A stretch of DNA of 64,000 nt from Rhodobacterales bacterium (GTDB lineage Bacteria; Pseudomonadota; Alphaproteobacteria; Rhodobacterales; Rhodobacteraceae). Position numbers and translations under genes: made by a program. Below, piece by piece: positions 54,117 to 61,852 of this stretch. Position 1 is the first letter of the stretch. Each line of letters begins with the position of its first letter. The notes under the pieces are model-generated. The model was given only the letters and a program-made list of their open reading frames with translations, was not told the origin of the DNA and made no database searches. The stretch covers positions 1 to 64,000 of the forward strand of contig QKJR01000041.1 in NCBI GenBank assembly GCA_003249215.1. The letters are read 5' to 3'.

Positions 54117-54826
54117 GCGCTCACTCCGAAATAGGCGTCGTGGATGGCTTCGCGCGACAGGGTTCCCGGCGGCCCCGACAGGGTGACCCGCCCCTCCATC
54201 ATGCAATAGACGCGGTCGGCCACTTTCAGCGCCTGACCGATGTCCTGCTCGACCACGACGATCGAGGCGCCGCTCTCGCGGATCTTCGGGAAGGCGGCGT
54301 AGATTTCCTTGACCACCACCGGGGCGAGCCCGAGGCTCAGCTCGTCGCAGAGCAGCACCTCGGGGTTGGACATCAGCGCGCGGCCGATCGCGACCATCTG
54401 CTGTTGCCCGCCCGAGAGCGCCGTGCCCCCGTGATGGCGCCGCTCGCGCAGGATCGGCATCATCTCATAGATCGTCTCGAGCTGCCAATAGCCGCCGCCC
54501 TTGCGGCCATGCGCCCCGATCAGCAGGTTTTCCTCGACCGAGAGCGAGGGAAAGAGCCTGCGTCCCTCGGGCACCATGGCGATGCCGCGCGCGAGCACAT
54601 CGGGCGCGTCGAGCGTGCCGATCGCCTCGCCCTTGCTCCGGATCATCGCGGGTTCGTTGCGCAACTGCCCGGTGATCGAGCGCATCAGCGTCGACTTGCC
54701 TGCGCCATTCGCGCCGATGATCGCGACCGTCTCGCCCCGGTGCAGTTCGATATCCACCCCGAAAAGCGCCTGAAAATCGCCGTAGAAGGCAGTCAGCCCA
54801 TGGGTGGAGAGCAATGTCTCGGTCAT
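54113..54826 (-). CDS. Branched-chain-type ABC transporter ATPase (LivF)
   Basis: 237 residues. Walker A GANGAGKST, signature LSGGQQQM, Walker B EVLLCDELSLGLAP and switch His region VVVEQD, as in LivF. Start ATG 54826 (MTETLLSTHG) overlaps the livG stop by 4 nt. Energises import together with LivG. Confidence 0.93.
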   Translation of the reverse strand: MTETLLSTHGLTAFYGDFQALFGVDIELHRGETVAIIGANGAGKSTLMRSITGQLRNEPAMIRSKGEAIGTLDAPDVLARGIAMVPEGRRLFPSLSVEENLLIGAHGRKGGGYWQLETIYEMMPILRERRHHGGTALSGGQQQMVAIGRALMSNPEVLLCDELSLGLAPVVVKEIYAAFPKIRESGASIVVVEQDIGQALKVADRVYCMMEGRVTLSGPPGTLSREAIHDAYFGVSA

Positions 54827-55542
54827 ACCTCGATCCCCAGATAGATTTCCCGGACGGCGGGCGTGTCCATCACCACTTCGGGCGCGCCGATCGTCAGCAT
54901 CTTGCCGAAATTGAGCACCATCAGCCGCTCGACCACCGAGGTCAGCGCGTGCAGCACATGCTCGATCCAGATAATTGCGGTGCCCTGCGCATGGATCGAC
55001 TTGATCGTCTCGATCAGCGCCACGCATTCGCCATCGGTCAGCCCGCCCGCGATCTCGTCGAGCAGGATCAGCTTGGGCGAGGTGGCCATCGCGCGGGCCA
55101 GTTCGAGGCGCTTGCGCTGCAGAAGCGACAGGCTGCCCGAGGTCGCCTCGGCCAAGTCGCCAAGCCCGGTGCGGTCGAGAATGTCGACGCAGAGCTGCTC
55201 GGCCTCGCGCCCGCCCTGACCGCCGCCGAAATTGGCCGCGACCAGAAGGTTTTCATAGACGCTCAGATGGGTGAAGGGCTGCGGGATCTGGAACGAGCGT
55301 CCGATCCCGGCCTTGACGCGCGCCATCGGGCTTTGACCGGTGACATCAGTGCCGTCGAAGGTGATCGTGCCGGCATCGGTGCGGATATTGCCGGTGATCA
55401 GGTTGAACAGCGTCGATTTCCCGGCGCCGTTCGGCCCGATGATGCCGAGCACCTCGCCCGGCGCCACCTCGAAGCTGACATCGTCGGTGACCTTCAGCGC
55501 GCCGAAGGATTTGGACACGGAGTTGAGAGACAGAATGGCCAT
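54823..55542 (-). CDS. Branched-chain-type ABC transporter ATPase (LivG)
   Basis: 239 residues. Walker A GPNGAGKST, Q-loop FQIPQPFTHLSV, signature region SGSLSLLQRKRLELAR (degenerate LSLLQ in place of LSxGQ), Walker B LILLDEIAGGL. The degenerate signature occurs in the LivG branch for aromatic and urea-type importers. Overlaps livF by 4 nt; separated from the binding-protein gene by a strong hairpin. Confidence 0.92.
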   Translation of the reverse strand: MAILSLNSVSKSFGALKVTDDVSFEVAPGEVLGIIGPNGAGKSTLFNLITGNIRTDAGTITFDGTDVTGQSPMARVKAGIGRSFQIPQPFTHLSVYENLLVAANFGGGQGGREAEQLCVDILDRTGLGDLAEATSGSLSLLQRKRLELARAMATSPKLILLDEIAGGLTDGECVALIETIKSIHAQGTAIIWIEHVLHALTSVVERLMVLNFGKMLTIGAPEVVMDTPAVREIYLGIEV

Positions 55543-55601
55543 GAAGGCTCCTTGCGCGGGGTCGGGCGGGGCGGATGCGGGCGGGGCAGGCGATCGGGCA
55601 G

Positions 55602-55634
55602 GGGGGCTCCGGCGGGGGCGCCGCCGGAGCCCCC
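55602..55634. other. Strong hairpin between binding-protein and LivG genes
   Basis: GGGGGCTCCGGCGG and CCGCCGGAGCCCCC form a perfect 14-bp stem with a 5-nt loop. No T-run follows on the minus strand, so it is more likely an mRNA-stabilising or partially terminating element that raises binding-protein expression over the membrane subunits, as in other ABC operons. Confidence 0.6.
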
Positions 55635-55637
55635 GGC

Positions 55638-56909
55638 TCAGCTCAGCGCCTCGAGGGTCCCAGTCAGCGGGATCTCGGGGGCATTGCCGTTCTCGACGAT
55701 GACCAGATCGAAATCGCCGCCGTCACGCACGCGCCATTGCCCGCCCACGAGCGGCGTCTTGGCGACGTTCTTGCGGGCGAATTCGGGCACGTTGTCCTGC
55801 CCCCATTTCAGATGGCCGACGACCGTCTGCAGATCGGTCGCGCCCACCGCTTCGGCCAGCGCATCGCCATCCGTCGGGTCCTCGGTGCGCGCCAGCGCGT
55901 CGGTGGCCACCTCGAAGAGCGCATGGACGAAGCCGAGCGGCATGGTCCATTTGCGCTGGGCGACGCTCTCGAATTCCTGCGCGAGTTCGGCGGCCGTCTG
56001 CCCGGTCAGCGAGGAGGTGAAGGGATGCCAGGGCGACCACCAGACCTCGTTGGTCAGGTTGTGCGCGAGCGGCCCGAGCGCCGCGACGCTCTCGGGGAAG
56101 AGCAGCGCCTTGGCGACCGAGACCATCTTTGGATTGAAGCCCTGCTGCTTGGCCTGGGTCCAGAAGGTGGTGAAATCGGGCGGGATCGGAATACCCACGA
56201 GGATCTCCGCCTGCGCCTGTTTGAAGGCGTTGATCTGGCTCGAGAAATCGTCACTCAGGTTCTGATAGCGGCCCGGGTCGGTCAGCTTGTAGCCGGCCTT
56301 TTCGAGCGCGGGCGGCATCCCCACCACCGGCGAGCTCCAGGCGTTGCCATCGCCGTCGTTGGGCCAGATCGCGCCCACGGATTTGTTGGTCTCGATCTGA
56401 TCCCACATGTTCATGAAGGTCGCGATATTGTCCTCAAGCCCCCAGAAGAAGTGATAGACGTAATCGAATTCCTGCCAGCCGGCGGGGGTGTTCGGGTCGC
56501 CCTGCTGACCGATGAACCAGGGTTGCCAGGGGGCGACCGTGGAGATGACGGGAATGCCCTCGCTCTCGGCGATGGTGCAGACCGGATTGGTGGTTTCCGG
56601 CGTCGAGGCGACGCAGATCAGGCTCACGCCGTCGCGCACGATCAACTCGCGGGCGACATCGGCGGCGCGGTTCGGGTTCGACTGGCTGTCCTTGACCACG
56701 ACCTCGATCGCGATCCCCTTTGCGGCGGCGGCCTTGACCGCGCGCTCGACGATATAGCCGTCGGCCTGTGCGAAACCGCTCAGCGGCCCGGTCTGCGGGC
56801 TGACGTAGCCGATCTTGATGGTCGATGTCCGGGCCAGAGCGGGCAGTGCCAAACTGCCTGCGGCCGCGGCTGCTCCGGTGCGGAGCAGGTGGCGTCTTGT
56901 GAGCATCAT
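55638..56909 (-). CDS. Branched-chain-type ABC transporter substrate-binding protein
   Basis: 423 residues of the LivK/periplasmic-binding fold type I family. The N terminus RRHLLRTGAAAAAGSLALPALA looks like a twin-arginine signal. IKIGYVSPQTGPLSGFAQADGY is the standard LivK opening, followed by DSQSNPNRAADVARELI and VICVAS-like segments. Full length. It determines importer specificity; the surrounding genes suggest an aromatic ligand. Confidence 0.9.
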   Translation of the reverse strand: MMLTRRHLLRTGAAAAAGSLALPALARTSTIKIGYVSPQTGPLSGFAQADGYIVERAVKAAAAKGIAIEVVVKDSQSNPNRAADVARELIVRDGVSLICVASTPETTNPVCTIAESEGIPVISTVAPWQPWFIGQQGDPNTPAGWQEFDYVYHFFWGLEDNIATFMNMWDQIETNKSVGAIWPNDGDGNAWSSPVVGMPPALEKAGYKLTDPGRYQNLSDDFSSQINAFKQAQAEILVGIPIPPDFTTFWTQAKQQGFNPKMVSVAKALLFPESVAALGPLAHNLTNEVWWSPWHPFTSSLTGQTAAELAQEFESVAQRKWTMPLGFVHALFEVATDALARTEDPTDGDALAEAVGATDLQTVVGHLKWGQDNVPEFARKNVAKTPLVGGQWRVRDGGDFDLVIVENGNAPEIPLTGTLEALS

Positions 56910-56939
56910 AGTCTCCTCCCTTGATGCGCTATGGTCGTC

Positions 56940-58001
56940 TCAACTCCCCGGGCGACGGCCCTCCCACGCGTCTTGCAACAGCGCCCGGATCGCTCCTCTT
57001 TCGACCGGGCGGGGGTTCCAGTAGGGGTTCTTGACGGCGAGATCGGCGGCGCGGTCGAGATCGGCCTCGGCCAGTCCCAGATCGCGCAGGGCCATCGGCG
57101 CGCCGAGGCCTTTCGCGAAATCCCACAGCCCGCCTCCGATCTCGCCGCCGAACAGCGCGGCCAGCGGCGCCATCGCCGCGGCGGCGGCCGCGGCGTTATA
57201 GGCGGCGGTATGCGGGATCATCACCGAATGGGTTTCGGCATGGGGCAGATCGAAGGACCCGCCGAGCGTGTGACAAAGCTTGTGATGCAGGGCCATGCCG
57301 ACCGAGCCGAGCACCGTGCCGCAGAGCCAGGCGCCATAAAGCGCATCGCTGCGGCCCTGAGGATCGCGCGGATCGGCGACGATCGCGGGCAGCGCGGCCT
57401 TGAGCGCGCGCACCCCCTCGAGCGCCAGCAGCGAGGCGACGGGGTTGCGATCCTGCGCATAGACGCCCTCGATCGCATGGGCCATCGCATTGAGGCCCGA
57501 GGTCACGCTCATCCCGACCGGCAGGCCGAGCGTCAGATCGGGGTCGTAGATCACCGCCTCGGGCAGCACGCGCCTATCGCGCAGCGTGGTCTTGAGCCCG
57601 TTCTCGGTCTGCCCGAGGATCGGCGTCACCTCGGAGCCCGCATAGGTCGTCGCGATCACCAGTTGCGCGCAGTCGGTGCGCCAGGCGATCGCCTTGCCGA
57701 GCCCGATGGTCGAACCGCCGCCGAGCGCCACGACGCAATCGGCGCCGGTCTCCGCAAAGACCGTCATCGCGGTCTCGGTCACCTCGACGGGGGTATGCAT
57801 CGCCGCGCCGGAAAACACCCCGGCCGCCAGATCGCCGAGCGTTGCGGCCAGCGCCTCGGCATCGGCCTTCTGGAACGGCGTCGACAGGATCAGCGCGCGC
57901 CGGCCGCCGAGGCCGCGCAACGCGTCCGCGACCCGGGCCACCGCCCCGCAGCCGAACACGATCCGCGCCGGATTGAGGCTGCAGGTGAAGTTCAGTGACA
58001 T
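56940..58001 (-). CDS. Maleylacetate reductase
   Basis: 353-residue iron-containing alcohol-dehydrogenase-fold enzyme reducing maleylacetate to 3-oxoadipate with NAD(P)H. NAD-binding VALGGGSTIGLGKAIA and TTYAGSEVTPI are maleylacetate-reductase-like; metal-binding region includes LNAMAHAIEGV, LHHKLCHTLGGSFDLPHAETH. Start ATG 58001 (MSLNFTCSLNP). It lies first in the operon with the transporter and dioxygenase genes; its product feeds pcaIJF. AT-rich operator-like DNA lies upstream. Confidence 0.92.
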   Translation of the reverse strand: MSLNFTCSLNPARIVFGCGAVARVADALRGLGGRRALILSTPFQKADAEALAATLGDLAAGVFSGAAMHTPVEVTETAMTVFAETGADCVVALGGGSTIGLGKAIAWRTDCAQLVIATTYAGSEVTPILGQTENGLKTTLRDRRVLPEAVIYDPDLTLGLPVGMSVTSGLNAMAHAIEGVYAQDRNPVASLLALEGVRALKAALPAIVADPRDPQGRSDALYGAWLCGTVLGSVGMALHHKLCHTLGGSFDLPHAETHSVMIPHTAAYNAAAAAAAMAPLAALFGGEIGGGLWDFAKGLGAPMALRDLGLAEADLDRAADLAVKNPYWNPRPVERGAIRALLQDAWEGRRPGS

Positions 58002-58085
58002 TCGTCCTCCCATCCCGGCCGCATGGTCCGGGCTCCCTGAGCTTGAGGATAGGCGCGCCCGGCGGGCAGAGGATCGGAAAGGCGC

Positions 58086-58114
58086 ATAATTACATAACTT
58101 GTCATTATGTTATT
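58086..58114. promoter_or_regulatory. AT-rich operator-like element upstream of maleylacetate reductase
   Basis: CATAAT...ATTATG (58085-58109) and ATAAC...GTTAT (58094-58113) are overlapping inverted repeats in otherwise GC-rich DNA. It shares ATAACT and TCATT with the element at 59864-59886, suggesting one regulator acts on both transcription units. Confidence 0.5.
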
Positions 58115-58158
58115 CCACGCCTGTCCGGTCCCCGCTCGGTGCCGCCGGGGCGGCGGCG

Positions 58159-59805
58159 TCACGCGCTGAGCGCGGCCTCTTCGGCAGGGACATTCAATGT
58201 TTTCATGATCTTGTCGAAACGCTCACGCAGCGCCTCGGGGGTCTTCGCGGTCAGGGCCACATAGAAATCCGGGCGGATCAGAACATAACGGGCGTCGATA
58301 TCCTCGAGCCAGGCCTTGTAGGTGCCTTCGCGGTCGATCACCTCGCACGCACCGCCCGGCGCGCAGATCTGCACCCCGAACCCTTCGAGCGCGGCAAGCT
58401 GCGCGCGCTGCCCGGGGCTCAGCACGGCCAGCGGATCGGTCTCATAGCCGATCAGCACCCAGCCCTGACCCACCGCCTGATCGAAGCGGTCGATCCTGCC
58501 CTTGGCCTCGACCACGCCCTGCACCGACAATTCGCCCGCATGCGTGCTGTCTGCGGCCCAGGCGCCCGGCCCGAGATGACAGATGTCGGTGGGCACCGGG
58601 GTATCGCCACGTTCGGCGAGCGCCGCGATCATCGCCGCATCACGCTCGGCCGCCGCCGCCGCATCGGCGATGCAGATGATCTGCCCGAGTTCCTTACTGA
58701 AGTCGATGTAATGCCGGGCATGGTCGATCCGCTCCGAGGAATAGCTCGCCAGCGCCTCGAGGCCGAATTTCCCCTCGAGGATGCCGTTCAGACGCCAGCC
58801 CATCGCCACCGCGTCGCGCACCCCCGCGCACATCCCCTCGCCGGCGAAGGGCGGCATCAGATGCGCGGCGTCGCCCCCGATCAGGCAGCGCCCCTTGTGC
58901 CACTCCCGCGCCCAGCGGGCCTGAAAGCGATAGACCGCGGCCCGTTCGAGCGCGGCGTTCTCGGGGGTGAGGCCCCAGGGTTCGAGCAGCTTCCACGCGT
59001 TCTCGGGCTTTTGCAGCTCGGCCGGGTCCTCGCCCGGCAGCACCATATATTCCCAGCGGCGCCGGTCTGGCCCGCCTGCGACCGGACCGGGGCCACCGGG
59101 GACCACCGTGGTCGGGCGCGCCGGGTCGCAGAGCTGCCATTGCGCGGGGTCCTGCGGGCGGCTGGCGACGTAATCGAACTGCGGGATCATGTCGAGGATC
59201 AGCCAGTCGAAGAAATAGCCGCGGTCCTCGGTCTCGATCCCCAGCGCCTGGCGCACGAAGCTGTTGGCGCCATCGGTACCGGCCACGAATTTCGCGCGGA
59301 TCTGCCGGGTCTCGTCGGGCGTGCCGCCCTCCTCGGGGGTGCGGCGCAGCGTCAGGCTCACGCCCTCGGCGTCCTGCGTCAGCGCCGATCCCTGCCAGCC
59401 GCGCAGGATCTGCACTGTGGGCAGGGCGCCCGCGATCTCCATCAGCCGGGTTTCGAGGAAGGGCTGGTTGAACCAGTAGCGCACCCGCCAGCCCGAGGCC
59501 GACTGGCTTTTCCAATCGACGATCTGCAGGTTCTGGCCGTCGCGGTTGCGCCAGTAATAGAGCTCGTCATGGAAGTTGATCGCAGGGTCGTTCTCGGAAT
59601 CGATGCCCAGCGTGGCGAGGATCCGCGCGATCTCGTGGTCGAAGGTCACTGCGCGCGGCAGCGGGTAATGCCGGCTCCAGCGTTCGATCAGCGTCACGCG
59701 CTTGCCGCGCTGTCCGAGCAGGATCGCCAGCAGATGCCCGACCGGGCCCCCGCCCACGATCGCCACGTCTGCATCGAAGCCCGGGGGCTTGGCCAAAGTC
59801 GTCAT
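58159..59805 (-). CDS. FAD-dependent aromatic hydroxylase (MhpA-like)
   Basis: 548-residue group A flavoprotein monooxygenase. Dinucleotide motif GGGPVGHLLAILLG at about residues 18-31, DG motif GTDGANSFVR, and FAD-binding GD motif GGDAAHLMPPFAGEGMCAG. The C-terminal thioredoxin-like extension fits the 3-(3-hydroxyphenyl)propionate hydroxylase/PheA branch. In this context it may hydroxylate resorcinol or a related phenol to hydroxyquinol. Start ATG 59805 (MTTLAKPPGF) after GGAGGAC; the track adds 25 codons. Divergent from the TetR gene. Confidence 0.88.
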   Translation of the reverse strand: MTTLAKPPGFDADVAIVGGGPVGHLLAILLGQRGKRVTLIERWSRHYPLPRAVTFDHEIARILATLGIDSENDPAINFHDELYYWRNRDGQNLQIVDWKSQSASGWRVRYWFNQPFLETRLMEIAGALPTVQILRGWQGSALTQDAEGVSLTLRRTPEEGGTPDETRQIRAKFVAGTDGANSFVRQALGIETEDRGYFFDWLILDMIPQFDYVASRPQDPAQWQLCDPARPTTVVPGGPGPVAGGPDRRRWEYMVLPGEDPAELQKPENAWKLLEPWGLTPENAALERAAVYRFQARWAREWHKGRCLIGGDAAHLMPPFAGEGMCAGVRDAVAMGWRLNGILEGKFGLEALASYSSERIDHARHYIDFSKELGQIICIADAAAAAERDAAMIAALAERGDTPVPTDICHLGPGAWAADSTHAGELSVQGVVEAKGRIDRFDQAVGQGWVLIGYETDPLAVLSPGQRAQLAALEGFGVQICAPGGACEVIDREGTYKAWLEDIDARYVLIRPDFYVALTAKTPEALRERFDKIMKTLNVPAEEAALSA

Positions 59806-60108
59806 GATGTCCTCCCTGAGGGTCTCTCCCGTCGTTCTCCTCAACGTCCGGAAGGGGCCGCAATATAACTGCATGATCATTTAGTATCGAAAAATGAATG
59901 TTCGTCAAGTTTGATTAATCGTCATTTTTGCGACCGGGCTGCGGGCGTCACGGGCTTGTTCGGAAAGGAAATTTCTCTGGCTGCGTCCTGCGAGGGCGGC
60001 TTGAGGCGCCGCAGGGGGAGGGGCCGCATTGGCCCCCGGCGGGTTTCGCAGCGGCGCCCGAGGGGCTAAAAGTGAATGTGATTCGTAGATGACGAAAGCC
60101 GAGGTCAG
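59806..60108. other. 303-nt divergent regulatory region (hydroxylase / TetR)
   Basis: No gene. The part next to the hydroxylase (59860-59935) is AT-rich and carries the dyad element; GATTAATCGTCATTTTTG at 59912-59929 is another AT block with TCATT. The rest is GC-rich up to the TetR start. Confidence 0.5.
59864..59886. promoter_or_regulatory. Dyad operator candidate upstream of the FAD hydroxylase
   Basis: ATAACTGCATGATCATTTAGTAT is a dyad centred on ATGATCAT, with outer ACT/AGT arms. Size and symmetry suit a TetR-family operator, and a TetR gene is divergent from the hydroxylase. Related in sequence to 58086-58114. Confidence 0.5.
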
Positions 60109-60750
60109 ATGCCCGAATTGCCCAGCGAGGGCCGCGTGGCCCGCCGCCAGAGACGCACCCGCGAAGCCCTGATCCATGCCGCGAGCGCGATCATGACCGA
60201 GAAGGGCGTCGATGCCGCGACGATGCTCGAGATCGCCGAACGGGCCGATATGGGGGCGGGCACGGTCTATAACTATTTCGGGTCCAAGGATGCGCTCGCG
60301 GTCGCGGTGCTCGAGAGCCTGATGCAGGATCTGGCGCGGCGCATCGAATCCGTGACCGACGCCTTCGAGGATTCCGCGCGCGTCTATGCCTTCGGTCTGC
60401 GCTCGGTGCTCGACACGGCGACGCAGGATGCGCGCTGGGGCCAGATGCTGCACCGCTCCGAGGTGATCGCGGATGCGATGTATCGCGCGATGGGCCCTTT
60501 CGCGATCCGTGACATGGAGCGCGCCACCGCCGCGGGCCGGTTCACGATCGCCGATGCGGGGCTGAACTGGCGGCTGACCTGTCACGCGCTGATCGGCGCG
60601 GCCCTGCTGATGACCAAGGGCGATCTGCCGCTTGCGGCCAAGCCCGAGGTGATCACCCGGCTATTGTGCATGACCGGCCTTGGGCTGGAGAGCGCGCAGG
60701 ATCTCGCGCACAGCGATCTGCCAGCCTTGCCCGCAGCCCTGCCCGGCTAG
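60109..60750 (+). CDS. TetR-family transcriptional regulator
   Basis: 213 residues. HTH region REALIHAASAIMTEKGVDAATMLEIAERADMGAGTVYNYFGSKDAL is a textbook TetR N terminus; the C-terminal ligand-binding helices are unassigned. Divergent from the FAD hydroxylase gene, which it probably represses. The 3' end overlaps the convergent LysR gene by 4 nt. Confidence 0.92.
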   Translation: MPELPSEGRVARRQRRTREALIHAASAIMTEKGVDAATMLEIAERADMGAGTVYNYFGSKDALAVAVLESLMQDLARRIESVTDAFEDSARVYAFGLRSVLDTATQDARWGQMLHRSEVIADAMYRAMGPFAIRDMERATAAGRFTIADAGLNWRLTCHALIGAALLMTKGDLPLAAKPEVITRLLCMTGLGLESAQDLAHSDLPALPAALPG

Positions 60751-61700
60751 GCGCGTAAGGCTGCGAACTGCTGTTCCTTCTCGATGCGCGCCTCGAGCGC
60801 CGCACAATGCGAGCGGATATGGTCGATGACCGTCTGCGCCGCCGTGGGCTGGTCGCCGCCCTTCAGGCTCAGGATCCCGAGCTGGCGTTCGGGGTGGTCG
60901 ACGCGCACCGGCAAGGTGGTGATCCGCAGCGCGTCGCGCACCATGTGGACCACCGAATAGGGCAGCACGGTCAGGCAGTTGGTGCGCGCCAGAAAACTGG
61001 TGATCGAGGCCAAAGTGCCGCCCGAGAAGGTGAATTTCACGTTCTCGCTCGCGCCGATCGACTGGATCACGCGCTTGAGGTCGCGAAACAGCGGGCTGTC
61101 CTGCGGCGGCGAGACCCAGGAGAATTCGGCGATGTCGGCCAGCGTGATCGCGCCGCGCCGGGTCAGCGGATGGCCCTGACGGCAGGCGATCACATTGCGC
61201 CCCGACAGGATCGGCAGGAAGTCCATGTCGATCGGGATCTGCCGGGCGTGCATCGGCAGCACCGCCATGTCGATCGTCTTGTTGCGCAGCCTGGTCGCGA
61301 GACTGTCGAAATAGCCATAGGCCTGTTCGAATTGCAGCCCGCTCACCTGTTCCTGCAGATCGGCGAGCAGCGGCGTGATCACCCCATCCATGAAGAGCGG
61401 CGTGCCGCCGATGCGCAGATGGCCGGCCCGCCCGCTCTGGACCCGGTCGACGAGCACGCTCGCCTCGAGCGAGAGATTGTGGATGCGCTGCCCGATCCGG
61501 GCCAGTTCGAGCCCGAGATCGGTCGGGCGCAGAGGCCGCCGGCCCGGCTCGAAGAGCGGCACGCCGAGGCGTTTCTCGAAGATCGCCATCGTGCGCGAGA
61601 CCGAGGGTTGCGATTTGCCGAGCGCCTCGGCGCCCTCCGTCAGCCCGCCGCGCTCGACGATCATCGCCAGGATTTCGAGGTGCTCGCTGTCGATCTTCAT
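60747..61700 (-). CDS. LysR-family transcriptional regulator
   Basis: 317 residues. HTH LTEGAEALGKSQPSVSRTMAIFEKRLG, then an effector-binding domain starting near GHLRIGGTPLFMDGV. Divergent from the TfdB-like hydroxylase gene with 152 nt between them, the usual LysR-target layout. The intergenic DNA has a GCGAA-TT-TTCGC palindrome at about 61743-61754. Confidence 0.9.
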   Translation of the reverse strand: MKIDSEHLEILAMIVERGGLTEGAEALGKSQPSVSRTMAIFEKRLGVPLFEPGRRPLRPTDLGLELARIGQRIHNLSLEASVLVDRVQSGRAGHLRIGGTPLFMDGVITPLLADLQEQVSGLQFEQAYGYFDSLATRLRNKTIDMAVLPMHARQIPIDMDFLPILSGRNVIACRQGHPLTRRGAITLADIAEFSWVSPPQDSPLFRDLKRVIQSIGASENVKFTFSGGTLASITSFLARTNCLTVLPYSVVHMVRDALRITTLPVRVDHPERQLGILSLKGGDQPTAAQTVIDHIRSHCAALEARIEKEQQFAALRA

Positions 61701-61742
61701 ATCAAAACCTGATCCATACCCGCCGCAAAACCGATCAAACGC

Positions 61743-61754
61743 GCGAATTTTCGC
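61743..61754. promoter_or_regulatory. Palindrome between LysR and hydroxylase genes
   Basis: GCGAATTTTCGC is a 5-bp-arm palindrome in the divergent region, followed by GCGCGATTTAATTCACGC. It may be part of the LysR binding region. Confidence 0.35.
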
Positions 61755-61852
61755 CCTAACATACCCAAGCGCGATTTAATTCACGCAGGAAGCGGGCGCG
61801 GCGTCAAGAGGAGGGCGTCCCCGCGGATCAGGGATAACAGGGAGGAACCGCC

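Noticed and set aside
52245-54134. 629-codon plus-strand ORF
   Set aside because: Antisense to livM and livH; composition is Asp/Arg/Glu/Gln-rich noise.
54823-55542. LivG as a broken ATPase because of its degenerate signature
   Set aside because: LSLLQ-type signatures occur in intact LivG-like subunits, and Walker A and B are complete.
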